From: Gymnodinialimonas phycosphaerae
Lineage (GTDB): Bacteria > Pseudomonadota > Alphaproteobacteria > Rhodobacterales > Rhodobacteraceae
Length of the DNA stretch: 64,000 bases
NCBI RefSeq assembly: GCF_019195455.1
Contig: NZ_JAIMBW010000001.1
Span: 310,001 to 374,000, forward strand
Direction of reading: 5' to 3'
Shown here: one piece after another, positions 8,120 through 16,173 of the stretch
Position numbering within the stretch: the stretch's first letter is position 1
How the letters are laid out: every line of letters begins with the position of its first letter
Notes under the pieces: generated by a model
The model's database searches: none
Told to the model about the DNA's origin: nothing
Seen by the model: only the letters and a program-made list of their open reading frames with translations
Made by a program: the position numbers and the translations under genes

Positions 8120-8476
8120 ATGACCACTACAAATGATATCGCCCCCAAGAACGAGGCGCGTGCCGAGAAGCTGCTGCTTCAGGCGCAAGATGCGTTCGAC
8201 CGCGCCGTTCGGGCATTGCAAGCCTCTTGCCGCGAGTTGGAGCAGGCGCCGGACGTCGGTGAGGGTGAAGTTACGAAAGCAGTGCGCCAGATGAATGGCG
8301 CATTCATTTATACGATGGAAATGCGGGAGAAGGCACGTGAAGCAGGTTGCAAACGGTTCGGGGTTGGCGGCGCAGGGCAGCTCGACCTTGACAAAGCAAG
8401 GGCTGAAATCGGGCTCCGCCTGGCTTGCCTCCGCGGGGCCGGACACGGAAGAGACGTTTCTGAACAGTCTGGATGA
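8120..8476 (+). CDS. GTA small terminase subunit (gp1-like)
   Basis: 118 residues. Position just before and overlapping the large terminase, together with the helical, charged composition, fits RcGTA gp1, which is known in R. capsulatus as the GTA small terminase. It should recognise DNA and help load the large terminase. Residues about 15-75 form a likely helical region; the C-terminal part (after about residue 75) overlaps the terL start and looks less conserved. No phage-type cos/pac specificity can be read from it. Starts about 115 bases after a terminator-like hairpin. Confidence 0.75.
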   Translation: MTTTNDIAPKNEARAEKLLLQAQDAFDRAVRALQASCRELEQAPDVGEGEVTKAVRQMNGAFIYTMEMREKAREAGCKRFGVGGAGQLDLDKARAEIGLRLACLRGAGHGRDVSEQSG

Positions 8477-9746
8477 GAACGCCCTGGCGGCTTTGCCGTG
8501 GCTGTTCGAGTTCTGGGCGTTGCCGCACCAATTGCCCCCTGAGGGCAAGTGGACCACCTGGGTGGTGCTTGGCGGCCGGGGCGCAGGCAAGACGCGGGCC
8601 GGGGCCGAATGGGTCCGGTCCATGGTCGAGGGCGCCACGCCAGAAGCGCCGGGACGGGCCAAACGCGTGGCCTTGATCGGAGAGACTTACGATCAGGCGA
8701 CGGCCGTCATGGTGAAGGGAGAAAGCGGGTTGATCGCCTGCTGTCCACCCGATCGGGTGCCGCGCTGGATTTCGGGCGAACGTAAACTGGTCTGGCCCAA
8801 TGGGGCCGAGGCGCAGGTCTTTTCGGCCAATGATCCCGAGGCGCTGCGGGGACCGCAGTTTGATTTGGCCTGGGCCGATGAATTGGCGAAGTGGCCAAAG
8901 GCGCAGGAAACATGGGACATGTTGCAGTTCGGCCTTCGGCTGGGTCAACACCCGCAGCAGATCGTCACGACCACGCCGCGAAACGTTAACGTCCTTAAGG
9001 AATTGTTGGCACGGGATGGGGTGGCGCACACCCATGCCCCGACAGAGGCGAATTCGGCCTATCTGGCGGACTCGTTCCTGACGGAGGTTCGGTCACGCTA
9101 CGGAGACACACGGTTGGGACGGCAAGAGCTGGACGGCGTGTTGCTGGACGACGTCGACAACGCATTGTGGATACGTGGCACGCTGGACGAGGGGCGTTTG
9201 GCCGAATCGCCTGAGGTGACGCGGGTGCTGGTGGCGGTTGATCCTCCGGTGACGGGGCACGCGGGCTCGGATGCTTGTGGGATCGTGGTGGTCGGTATCG
9301 TTGAAAGTGGCGATCCGGCGCAGTGGCGTGCGGTGGTGTTGGAGGATTGCTCGGTCCAGGGCGTGTCGCCGAACCAATGGGCGAACGCGGCCGTTGCCGC
9401 CTACCATCGTCACGGCGCAAGCCGGATGGTGGCAGAGGTCAACCAGGGCGGCGTCATGGTGGCGGATACGATCCGCACGGTCGACCCCACGATCAACCTG
9501 CGGACGGTCCATGCCTCCACCGGCAAGGTGGCACGGGCAGAGCCTGTGGCGGCGTTGTACGAGCAGGGGAAGGTGGCCCATGTGGGCACCCACGCTGAAC
9601 TGGAAGATGAGATGTGCAAGATGGCGTTGACGGGATACGAGGGCCAAGGCTCTCCTGACCGAGTGGATGCGCTGGTCTGGGCGCTGACAGAGGGCATGTT
9701 GGTGCCCGCCAAGAACCGGCTGAACCCCGGTATTCGCAACCTTTGA
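8337..9746 (+). CDS. GTA large terminase (gp2)
   Basis: DNA-packaging motor ATPase/nuclease. Walker A is in VVLGGRGAGKTRAG (about residues 75-88) and Walker B in FDLAWADELAKW (about 176). The C-terminal RNase H-like nuclease begins with VAVDPPVT. A GTG start at 8337 with a GGAGAAGG ribosome-binding site is chosen, giving 469 residues; an upstream ATG at 8295 has no clear site and a later start near LNSLDENALAALP is possible. It overlaps gp1 by about 140 bases in another frame. A hairpin with T-run follows before the portal gene. Confidence 0.93.
   Translation: MKQVANGSGLAAQGSSTLTKQGLKSGSAWLASAGPDTEETFLNSLDENALAALPWLFEFWALPHQLPPEGKWTTWVVLGGRGAGKTRAGAEWVRSMVEGATPEAPGRAKRVALIGETYDQATAVMVKGESGLIACCPPDRVPRWISGERKLVWPNGAEAQVFSANDPEALRGPQFDLAWADELAKWPKAQETWDMLQFGLRLGQHPQQIVTTTPRNVNVLKELLARDGVAHTHAPTEANSAYLADSFLTEVRSRYGDTRLGRQELDGVLLDDVDNALWIRGTLDEGRLAESPEVTRVLVAVDPPVTGHAGSDACGIVVVGIVESGDPAQWRAVVLEDCSVQGVSPNQWANAAVAAYHRHGASRMVAEVNQGGVMVADTIRTVDPTINLRTVHASTGKVARAEPVAALYEQGKVAHVGTHAELEDEMCKMALTGYEGQGSPDRVDALVWALTEGMLVPAKNRLNPGIRNL
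8985..8999. repeat. Variant of the GTTAAC-N3-GTTAAC motif (in terL)
   Basis: GTTAACGTCCTTAAG, two mismatches from the consensus. Lies within the terminase gene. Confidence 0.5.
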
Positions 9747-9783
9747 CAACAACCTAGACAGGTCGCCATCGGCGATTTGAGAC

Positions 9784-9812
9784 CGGGAGGCGCAGGCCTG
9801 CCCGTTCTTTTT
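9784..9812 (+). terminator. Terminator-like hairpin between GTA terL and portal
   Basis: CGGGAGGC (9784-9791) pairs with GCCTGCCCG (9796-9804, one bulged base) around a 4-base loop, followed by TTCTTTTT. It lies inside the GTA operon, in the 89-base gap between packaging and structural genes, and could lower or interrupt readthrough. Confidence 0.65.
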
Positions 9813-9835
9813 GTATGACTTGAGGAGAGGCTCAT

Positions 9836-10996
9836 ATGGTATTGGATTTCCTAAAGAAATCTACACCCGCGGCACCAGAGGCGAAGGCCTCTGCGAGTGC
9901 AAAGCTGGCGGTCTGGGGATCGTCCGGCCGCGTGGTGTGGAGCCCCCGGGACGTGGGGTCACTGACCAAGAACGGCTTTCTGGGAAACCCGGTGGGCTTC
10001 CGTGCGGTCAAGGTGATTGCCGAAGCCGCAGCGGCTTTGCCGGTGATCTGCCGTGACGCAGAGCGCCGTTATGAGGCACATCCCGTCCTAGCGCTGTTGG
10101 GGCGCCCGAACGCGGGTCAGACCCGGGCCGATCTGCTGGAGGCCGCCTTCGCGCAGCTGATGCTGTCGGGCAATGCCTATGTGGAAGCGTTGATGCCGGA
10201 AGAGGGCTATCCGGCAGAGCTTCACGTGCTGCGATCCGACCGAATGAGCCTGATCCCCGGTGCCGATGGCTGGCCCAAGGCCTATGACTACACGGTCGGG
10301 GCGCGGTCGCATCGGTATCCGGCGGAGTTGATCTGCCACATTCGCAATTTCCACCCCCAGGACGACCACCACGGATTGGCGCCGATCCAGGCGGCGGCGA
10401 CGGCGATTGATGTGCACAACTCGGCGGCGCGATGGTCCAAGGCGCTGTTGGACAACGCTGCGCGTCCCTCGGGTGCCATTGTTTACAACGGCCTGGAGGG
10501 GTCTGGCACGATGAGCCAGGACCAGTTCGACCGCCTCCAGATGGAGTTGGAAAGCCACCACCAGGGCGCGCGCAATGCCGGGCGTCCGATGCTGCTGGAG
10601 GGCGGACTGGACTGGAAGCCAATGGGGTTCAGCCCCTCTGACATGGAATTCCAGAAGACCAAGGACGCCGCCGCGCGCGACATCGCACTGGCCTTCGGCG
10701 TGCCGCCGATGCTGCTGGGAATCCCCGGCGACGCGACCTACGCCAACTACGCCGAGGCCAATCGAGCGTTCTATCGCCTGACGGTCCTGCCGCTGGCGCA
10801 GAAGGTTTGGGCATCGATGTCCTATTGGCTTTCTGGGCTGACGGGCGATGTGGTGGAGGTCACGCCTGACCTCGACGGTGTACCCGCCTTGTCCGCCGAG
10901 CGCGAGGCGCAGTGGCGCCGCGTCAGCGAGGCCGCATTCCTGACAGACGCCGAAAAGCGTCGGATGTTGGGCCTGTCGGAGCAGCCGGAGGAATGA
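9836..10996 (+). CDS. GTA portal protein (gp3)
   Basis: HK97-family portal protein, 386 residues, forming the dodecameric ring through which DNA enters the capsid. Typical elements are VVWSPRDVGSLTKNGFLGNPV near the start, the HPVLALLGRPN segment, DVHNSAARWSKALLDNAARP, and FQKTKDAAARDIALAFGVPPMLLGIPGDATYANY in the clip/stem region. A GAGGAGAGG ribosome-binding site precedes the ATG. Its stop overlaps the next gene (ATGA). Confidence 0.95.
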   Translation: MVLDFLKKSTPAAPEAKASASAKLAVWGSSGRVVWSPRDVGSLTKNGFLGNPVGFRAVKVIAEAAAALPVICRDAERRYEAHPVLALLGRPNAGQTRADLLEAAFAQLMLSGNAYVEALMPEEGYPAELHVLRSDRMSLIPGADGWPKAYDYTVGARSHRYPAELICHIRNFHPQDDHHGLAPIQAAATAIDVHNSAARWSKALLDNAARPSGAIVYNGLEGSGTMSQDQFDRLQMELESHHQGARNAGRPMLLEGGLDWKPMGFSPSDMEFQKTKDAAARDIALAFGVPPMLLGIPGDATYANYAEANRAFYRLTVLPLAQKVWASMSYWLSGLTGDVVEVTPDLDGVPALSAEREAQWRRVSEAAFLTDAEKRRMLGLSEQPEE

Positions 10997-11241
10997 GCGT
11001 GACACGCCCTGCAGGCGGCTCTCGCTATCTGTACGCGCCATTTGACGCTGCCAACGCGCAGATCGAAGCGAATGAGCGGGTGCAGCAAGAGAGATGGGCC
11101 GCCTTGGCGTTTCGCCTCGAAGGAATCGAGGTGGCGCTTCAACGGCTGGAAAAGCGCCTATGGCTCGCCGTTTTCGGCGTGGTCTCGGTGATCCTTGCGC
11201 AGGGGATCAGCCAGCTACTTAACTTGAACGTCGGCGTTTAG
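10993..11241 (+). CDS. GTA head formation protein (gp3.5, rcc01685-like)
   Basis: Short protein of 82 residues. A soluble, helical N-terminal part contains an EANERVQQERWAALAFRLEG helix; a single hydrophobic segment (about residues 57-78) lies at the C-terminus. It occupies the place of RcGTA gene 3.5 (rcc01685 family), required for head formation in R. capsulatus. The start ATG overlaps the portal stop codon, indicating translational coupling. Assignment rests on position, size and helix-plus-anchor layout. Confidence 0.75.
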   Translation: MSVTRPAGGSRYLYAPFDAANAQIEANERVQQERWAALAFRLEGIEVALQRLEKRLWLAVFGVVSVILAQGISQLLNLNVGV

Positions 11242-11250
11242 GAGATTGAT

Positions 11251-11802
11251 ATGAATGCATTCTCGGCAAGTGGACTGGAAGTGAAATTCCAGAAGTTCGA
11301 CAGGGATCTGACCCTTGACGATGAATTCGTCATCGAGGGCTACGCCTCGCTGTTCGGCGCAAAGGACCAGGGCGGCGACGTCGTGGAAAAGGGCGCCTAT
11401 GCAAAGTCGTTAGGGGACGGTCGCAAGGTCAAGATGCTGTGGCAGCATGACCCGAACGAACCCATCGGTATCTGGGACGAGATCCGCGAAGACGAGCGCG
11501 GACTCTACGTGAAGGGGCGGCTGCTGGAGACCGTGGCGCGCGCCCGTGAGGCGGCTGCGCTAACCCGCGCGGGTGCGATTGACGGGCTATCCATCGGGTA
11601 TCGCACGGTGAAGTCCCACAAGAACGAGAGGGGCCTTCGGTGCCTTTCGGAAGTGGAGCTTTGGGAGGTGTCGCTTGTCACTTTCCCGATGCTTCCAGAG
11701 GCGCGTTTGGATGGCCGCGAGGGTAAATCCGACACGCTTCAAGACCTGGCGCAGGTGTTCGAGAACGCCCGCCAAACCCTGGCGGCCCGCAAGGCCCGCT
11801 GA
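11251..11802 (+). CDS. GTA prohead protease (gp4)
   Basis: HK97-family prohead serine protease, 183 residues, which trims the capsid protein before maturation. Core motifs: FVIEGYASLFGAKDQGGDVVEKGAY, MLWQHDPNEPIGIWDEI with the catalytic His, and the Ser in GAIDGLSIGY. The C-terminus (ARQTLAARKAR) is basic. Directly followed by the capsid gene, as in RcGTA and HK97. Confidence 0.95.
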   Translation: MNAFSASGLEVKFQKFDRDLTLDDEFVIEGYASLFGAKDQGGDVVEKGAYAKSLGDGRKVKMLWQHDPNEPIGIWDEIREDERGLYVKGRLLETVARAREAAALTRAGAIDGLSIGYRTVKSHKNERGLRCLSEVELWEVSLVTFPMLPEARLDGREGKSDTLQDLAQVFENARQTLAARKAR

Positions 11803-11809
11803 TCTCGGG

Positions 11810-11824
11810 CCCCCATGCCGGGGG
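11810..11824 (+). repeat. Small hairpin before the capsid gene
   Basis: CCCCC (11810-11814) and GGGGG (11820-11824) with a 5-base loop, in the 48-base gap between prohead protease and capsid, about 26 bases before the capsid ATG. It may affect mRNA processing or stability; this is inference. Confidence 0.4.
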
Positions 11825-11850
11825 TCAAACTCAACCACAAGGGAATTCTC

Positions 11851-13032
11851 ATGACCGAGACCCACGAACGGGGCGCGGCCAGCGCTCCTATGGCTGAAGT
11901 CAAGACCGCGATCGGCGGATTCTTGAATGAATTCAACCAATTCCAAGACGACATGAATGCAAAATTTCAAAAGCAGGAAGAGCGTATCGCTATGCTGAAC
12001 ACCAAGACAAACCACTTCGCACGCCCCGCCTTGTCCGCGGACATCGACACCACCGCGCCGCACAAGCTGGCGCTGAAATCCTATCTTCGTTGCGGCGACG
12101 ATGACGCGCTGCGGGGCCTGGAGCTGGAAGGCAAGGCGATGAACACCGCCGTCAATGCCGAGGGTGGCTACCTGGTCGATCCGCAGACTGCCGAGATGAT
12201 CCAATCGGTTCTGCGGTCGTCCTCTTCGCTGCGGTCCGTGGCCAATGTGGTCAACGTCGAGGCGTCCTCGTTCGACGTGCTGATCGACAGCACCGACACG
12301 GGTGCCGGTTGGGCTGACGAAGTCTCCAACACGGCTGAAACGGATACGCCGAGCATCGAGCGTATCTCGATCCCGCTGCATGAGCTGTCCGCGTTGCCCA
12401 AGGCATCCCAGCGTCTGCTGGACGATGCGGCCTTCGACATCGAGGGCTGGCTGGCCGGTCGCATCGCGGACAAGTTCGCCCGTGCCGAAGCATCCTCATT
12501 CATCTCGGGTGACGGCGTGGGCAAACCCAAGGGTGTCCTGACCCACCCGACGGCTGATAACGGCAGCTGGACCTGGGGCAACCTTGGCTATGTCGCCACG
12601 GGAACCGCAGGCGATTTCGACGGCACCAACCCCGCCGACGCCATTGTCGATCTGGTCTACGCCCTGGGCGCCCGCTACCGGGCCAACGCCAACTTCATCA
12701 TGAATTCCAAGACGGCTGGGGCCGTTCGCAAGATGAAGGACGCCGATGGCCGCTTCCTGTGGTCCGACGGTCTTGCCGCCGGTGAGCCCGCGCGCCTTAT
12801 GGGCTACCCGGTCCTGATCGCCGAGGACATGCCCGACATCGCTGTTGACGCGATGGCAATTGCCTTCGGTGACTTTGGCGCCGGCTACACCATCGCCGAG
12901 CGTCCGGATCTGCGCGTGTTGCGCGATCCCTTCTCGGCCAAGCCCCATGTCTTGTTCTATGCCACCAAGCGCGTGGGCGGTGACGTGACGGACTTCGCAG
13001 CGATCAAGCTGATGAAGTTCGGCACCAGCTGA
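11851..13032 (+). CDS. GTA major capsid protein (gp5)
   Basis: HK97-fold capsid protein, 393 residues. The N-terminal part (about 1-90) is helical and charged (the delta domain removed by the protease). The mature domain follows, with GGYLVDPQTAEMIQ, SSLRSVANV, ASQRLLDDAAFDIEGWLAGRIADKFARAE and SGDGVGKPKGVL, all typical. The C-terminus reads VGGDVTDFAAIKLMKF. The start MTETHERGAAS is chosen; twelve upstream codons read from the intergenic hairpin. Confidence 0.96.
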   Translation: MTETHERGAASAPMAEVKTAIGGFLNEFNQFQDDMNAKFQKQEERIAMLNTKTNHFARPALSADIDTTAPHKLALKSYLRCGDDDALRGLELEGKAMNTAVNAEGGYLVDPQTAEMIQSVLRSSSSLRSVANVVNVEASSFDVLIDSTDTGAGWADEVSNTAETDTPSIERISIPLHELSALPKASQRLLDDAAFDIEGWLAGRIADKFARAEASSFISGDGVGKPKGVLTHPTADNGSWTWGNLGYVATGTAGDFDGTNPADAIVDLVYALGARYRANANFIMNSKTAGAVRKMKDADGRFLWSDGLAAGEPARLMGYPVLIAEDMPDIAVDAMAIAFGDFGAGYTIAERPDLRVLRDPFSAKPHVLFYATKRVGGDVTDFAAIKLMKFGTS

Positions 13033-13077
13033 TCTCAGATCATCGATCCTGCCCTGGCGCCCTCGGGGTGCTGGGGC

Positions 13078-13163
13078 GGGTGGGGCGTGCGTGCGGACCT
13101 TTGCGGGTCCAGCTGCGCGTCTCTCCGCATGAGCAGCGCGGAGGTCGGCGGCACGCCCCAGCC
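13078..13163 (+). repeat. Branched inverted-repeat structure between capsid and connector
   Basis: Outer stem TGGGGCGTGC (13081-13090) with GCACGCCCCA (13151-13160), extended by GGG/CCC around a bulge. Inside are two hairpins: GGACC (13095-13099) with GGTCC (13106-13110), and CTCCGC (13123-13128) with GCGGAG (13138-13143). Together they form a potential three-way junction in the 167-base gap after the capsid gene, about 40 bases before the gp6 start. No T-run, so not a standard terminator. Confidence 0.7.
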
Positions 13164-13199
13164 CTCTACTCCTATTCGTAATTTCCCGGAGATTTCAAC

Positions 13200-13787
13200 A
13201 TGATGATGGTCGAATTGACCTCCGTTCCCAGTGCATCCCTTCCGGTGAGTGCGCTGTCGGATCACCTGCGCCTGTCCTCCGGGTTTGCCGATGACGGCAG
13301 CCAGGATGCGCAGTTGGAAAGCTGCCTGCGGTCCGCCATGGCCGCGATCGAGGCACGTATCGGCAAGGTCCTGATGCAACGTCAGTTCGCACTGACGATG
13401 GTCTCCTCGCCGGTGTCGGCCAGCTACGCCTTGCCGATTGCCCCCGTCACCCAGATCGACTGCATCAAGTTGATCGCGCGCAACGGCGACGAGAGCGTCG
13501 TTGATGAGGCGCGCTACACGCTGCTGCCGGACGCCCATCGTCCCTGCATCGAAATGGTCGCGGGATCGTTTCCGATGCCTGCCAAAGGCGGCACCGTCGA
13601 GGTCACCGTGACGGCGGGATACGGGCCGGATTGGTCCAATGTTCCGGCGGATTTGCAGCGCGCGCTGCTGGTCTTGGCGGCTGAGTATTACGGCCAGGTC
13701 GACAGCGGATCGCGGCATATGCCCCCTCAGGTGACGGCGTTGATCGAGCCCTATCGGCAAATCCGCCTGCGGGGAGGCACGGCATGA
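13200..13787 (+). CDS. GTA head-tail connector (gp6)
   Basis: 195 residues, phage gp6-like/phiE125 gp8-type connector that forms the adaptor ring under the portal. Typical features are SDHLRLSSGFADDGSQDAQLESCLRSA, the IGKVLMQRQF strand, and VTAGYGPDWSNVPADLQRALLVLAAEYY. Three consecutive ATG codons begin the gene. A CCGGAG ribosome-binding site is visible. Its end overlaps gp7 (GCATGAGC). Confidence 0.88.
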   Translation: MMMVELTSVPSASLPVSALSDHLRLSSGFADDGSQDAQLESCLRSAMAAIEARIGKVLMQRQFALTMVSSPVSASYALPIAPVTQIDCIKLIARNGDESVVDEARYTLLPDAHRPCIEMVAGSFPMPAKGGTVEVTVTAGYGPDWSNVPADLQRALLVLAAEYYGQVDSGSRHMPPQVTALIEPYRQIRLRGGTA

Positions 13788-14110
13788 GCATCCCGCATTT
13801 CAACCGAAAACTCGTGCTGGAGGCGCCCAATCGCGCAAGCGACAGCGCGGGTGGGTTTTCCGAGGTTTGGCAGGCGCTTGGCATCATCTGGGCCGAGGTC
13901 TTGCCCCGAGGCGCAGGGCGCGAGGTCGAGGCCTCTGAGCTGAAGCTGAAGATTACAGTTCGAGCTGTACCGCAAGGGGCGCCCTCGCGGCCCACGGCGG
14001 CGATGCGGTTTCGCGATGGCGACCGGATCTACCGCATCGAGGCGGTGACCGAAACGGATGCAGCAGGCCGCTATCTGGTGTGTTTCGCAAAAGAGGAGGT
14101 GGGCGCATGA
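13784..14110 (+). CDS. GTA head closure/adaptor protein (gp7)
   Basis: 108 residues, SPP1 gp16-like head-tail adaptor. Pattern: an N-terminal FNRKLVLEAPNRASDSAGGFSE and a beta-rich core, including RDGDRIYRIEAVTETDAAGRYLVCFAKEE. It should close the head below the connector. Start overlaps gp6, and end overlaps gp8 by ATGA, so translation is coupled. Confidence 0.87.
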   Translation: MSIPHFNRKLVLEAPNRASDSAGGFSEVWQALGIIWAEVLPRGAGREVEASELKLKITVRAVPQGAPSRPTAAMRFRDGDRIYRIEAVTETDAAGRYLVCFAKEEVGA

Positions 14111-14517
14111 GCTACGCCGCGACTGCCGCCTTGCAAGAGGCGGTCTATGCCAAACTGACATCGGATGCCGCCGTCGACACGTTAACCGGAGGCGCGATCT
14201 ACGACGCGCTGCCGCCGGGTCCGGTGCCGACGATCTACGTGAGCCTTGGGCCGGAGCGGGTCCGCGATGCCTCGGACGTGGTGGGCGACGGCGCGGTCCA
14301 TGACTTCCCGGTCATCGTCATCTCGGACGGGGCGGGGTTTCATACGGCCAAAACGATCGCTGCTGCGATCTCGGACGCGCTGAGCGACGCTGATCTGACC
14401 CTGTCCCGAGGGACCTTGACCGGCCTGAACTTCCTTCGCGCCCGCGCACGGCGGGTGGGGAATGGCCGCGAAATCGAGATCTGGTTTCGCGCCTACATTG
14501 ATTCAAGTGATGCATGA
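14107..14517 (+). CDS. GTA tail terminator/completion protein (gp8, DUF3168)
   Basis: 136 residues, DUF3168-type tail completion protein. Elements: SYAATAALQEAVYAKLTSDAAV, ALPPGPVPTIYVSLGPE and the HDFPVIVISDGAGFHTAKTIAAAISDAL helix. It caps the tail tube and joins it to the head. The start at 14107 overlaps the gp7 stop; an upstream in-frame start would extend into gp7. Confidence 0.88.
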   Translation: MSYAATAALQEAVYAKLTSDAAVDTLTGGAIYDALPPGPVPTIYVSLGPERVRDASDVVGDGAVHDFPVIVISDGAGFHTAKTIAAAISDALSDADLTLSRGTLTGLNFLRARARRVGNGREIEIWFRAYIDSSDA

Positions 14518-14557
14518 GCTTCGCTTCACAAAGCACTGACAATAATGGAGAATCCCC

Positions 14558-14971
14558 ATGACAGCACAGAATGGCAAGGACCTTCTCGTGAAGGTCGACA
14601 TGGACGGCAACGGCGTGTTCGAGACGATGGCAGGCCTGCGTGCTTCGCGCCTTTCTTTCAACAGCGAAAGCGTTGACGTCACGAGCCTGGAGAGCACCGG
14701 CGGCTGGCGCGAACTGCTGCGCGGCGCGGGCGTGAAATCGGCCTCGATCAGCGGGTCAGGCATCTTCCGCGATGCCTCCACCGACGAGCGGGCGCGCGAC
14801 ATCTTCTTCGAAGGCGGCATGCCTGACTTCCAGGTTGTAATCCCCGACTTCGGCATCGTGGAAGGCGCTTTCCAGATCAGCTCCATCGAATATGCGGGCA
14901 CACATGATGGTGAGGCGACCTACGAGATTTCCATGGCGTCCGCAGGCGCACTGACCTTCACGGCGATCTGA
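14558..14971 (+). CDS. GTA major tail tube protein (gp9)
   Basis: 137 residues, TP901-1-type major tail protein forming the tube. Typical: MTAQNGKDLLVKVDMDGNG, LRASRLSFNSESVDVTSLES, GWRELL-GAGVKSASISGSGIF and the end SMASAGALTFTAI. Preceded by a 40-base gap with a GGAGAA ribosome-binding site, consistent with independent high translation. Followed 2 bases later by gp10. Confidence 0.93.
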   Translation: MTAQNGKDLLVKVDMDGNGVFETMAGLRASRLSFNSESVDVTSLESTGGWRELLRGAGVKSASISGSGIFRDASTDERARDIFFEGGMPDFQVVIPDFGIVEGAFQISSIEYAGTHDGEATYEISMASAGALTFTAI

Positions 14972-14973
14972 TC

Positions 14974-15291
14974 ATGGCGAACCCTTGGACCGGCGAAGTG
15001 GCGCTGACCCTGAACGGAGAGCGGCACATGGCAAAGCTGACGCTGGGTGCGTTGGCGGAGCTGGAAGAATGGCTTGGCGCGGGGTCCCTCACGCAGATGG
15101 TGGCCCGGTTCGAGGGGGACGGTCTGAAGTCCGCCGACGTGTTGGGGCTGGTCTGTGCTGGGCTGCGGGGTGGCGGATGGCGGGGCCAGATGGAGGACCT
15201 GATGGAGGCCGAGATCGACGGTGGCATCCTGGAGGCCGCGCGGGTGGCCGCGCGGCTTCTGATCCTAGCGTTCCGGCCCGTGCCGACATGA
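14974..15291 (+). CDS. GTA gp10, tail assembly chaperone-type protein
   Basis: 105 residues, matches the GTA gp10 family: MANPWTGEVALTLNGERHMAKLTLGALAELEEWLG, then a helical C-terminus ending RLLILAFRPVPT. In phage tail operons two small proteins between tube and tape measure act as assembly chaperones; here gp10 and the next gene fill this place. No frameshift sequence is evident between them; the reading frames overlap by ATGA. Confidence 0.82.
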   Translation: MANPWTGEVALTLNGERHMAKLTLGALAELEEWLGAGSLTQMVARFEGDGLKSADVLGLVCAGLRGGGWRGQMEDLMEAEIDGGILEAARVAARLLILAFRPVPT

Positions 15292-15512
15292 ATGACGGAC
15301 CTTCTGGCTTTGATTGGCCTGCGCTGATGCGCGTTGCTTTTCAAGGGCTTGGCCTGACGCCTGCAGCGTTCTGGGCGATGACCCCAACGGAATTCCTGAT
15401 CCTGCTCGGCCCCGAGAACGGGGCCGCGCCTTTGCGTCGTGACGCATTTGACGCGCTTTTGGCGCGGTTCCCAGACAAGAGAGACGAGGACGGACATGAC
15501 AGAGATGGATGA
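15288..15512 (+). CDS. GTA tail assembly chaperone (rcc01693 family)
   Basis: 74 residues. The core FDWPALMRVAFQGLGLTPAAFWAMTPTEFLILLG is the signature of the small rcc01693-type tail chaperone. Starts inside the gp10 stop codon (ATGA) and overlaps the tape measure gene by 17 bases. It probably coats or guides the tape measure protein during assembly. Confidence 0.85.
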   Translation: MNDGPSGFDWPALMRVAFQGLGLTPAAFWAMTPTEFLILLGPENGAAPLRRDAFDALLARFPDKRDEDGHDRDG

Positions 15513-16161
15513 CACTCTCAGCCGCTTTGATGCCGAGATTGCGGAGCTGGAGACGAGCCTTGCGGGCGCGACCTCCATGGCAGCGGCGTTCCAGGGCGAG
15601 CTGCGCGAGATGCAAGGCACGATGCTTTACACGGGGCGCGAAGTAAACTCGATGAGCCGAGCGATCGGCGGCGGATTGCGCCGTGCGTTCGATGGCGTTG
15701 TTTTCGACGGCATGCGCTTGTCCGACGCCCTTCAAAACGTGGCCTCGTCGATGATCGACGCGGCCTACAACACGGCGATGCGGCCGGTGCAAAACGCCTT
15801 CGGAACCGCGATCAGCAACGGCATGAATGGCCTTTTGAGCGGCATCTTACCGTTCGAGAAAGGCGGCGCGATCAGCCAGGGTCGGGTGATGCCCTTTGCA
15901 CGCGGTGGCGTGGTCAGCAGCCCCACGACCTTCCCGATGCGCGGGGGAACGGGCCTGATGGGCGAGGCGGGGCCGGAAGCAATCATGCCGCTGCGCCGTG
16001 GCGCGGACGGAAAACTTGGCGTTGCGGCTGCGGGCGGCGGCGGCTCGGTGCACGTCACGATGAACATCACCTCGCCCGATGTGGCCGGGTTCCAGCGGTC
16101 CTCCAGCCAGGTAGCCGCGCAGATGCAACGTGCCTTGGCGCGTGGCCAACGTAATCGGTAA
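15496..16161 (+). CDS. GTA tail tape measure protein (gp11)
   Basis: 221 residues, phage tail tape measure protein. An N-terminal helical region (about 1-60: LSRFDAEIAELETSLAGATSMAAAF) leads to a hydrophobic middle and a Gly-rich end with the GGVVSSPTTFPMRGGTGLMGEAGPEAIMPLRRG motif. The very short length fits the short GTA tail. Start chosen at MTEMDDT; upstream in-frame codons belong to the preceding gene. Confidence 0.92.
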   Translation: MTEMDDTLSRFDAEIAELETSLAGATSMAAAFQGELREMQGTMLYTGREVNSMSRAIGGGLRRAFDGVVFDGMRLSDALQNVASSMIDAAYNTAMRPVQNAFGTAISNGMNGLLSGILPFEKGGAISQGRVMPFARGGVVSSPTTFPMRGGTGLMGEAGPEAIMPLRRGADGKLGVAAAGGGGSVHVTMNITSPDVAGFQRSSSQVAAQMQRALARGQRNR

Positions 16162-16173
16162 AGGGGAAAAACC

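Noticed and set aside
7858..8136. 92-residue open frame before the GTA cluster
   Set aside because: It crosses the strong terminator hairpin and has no protein-like composition or known motif.
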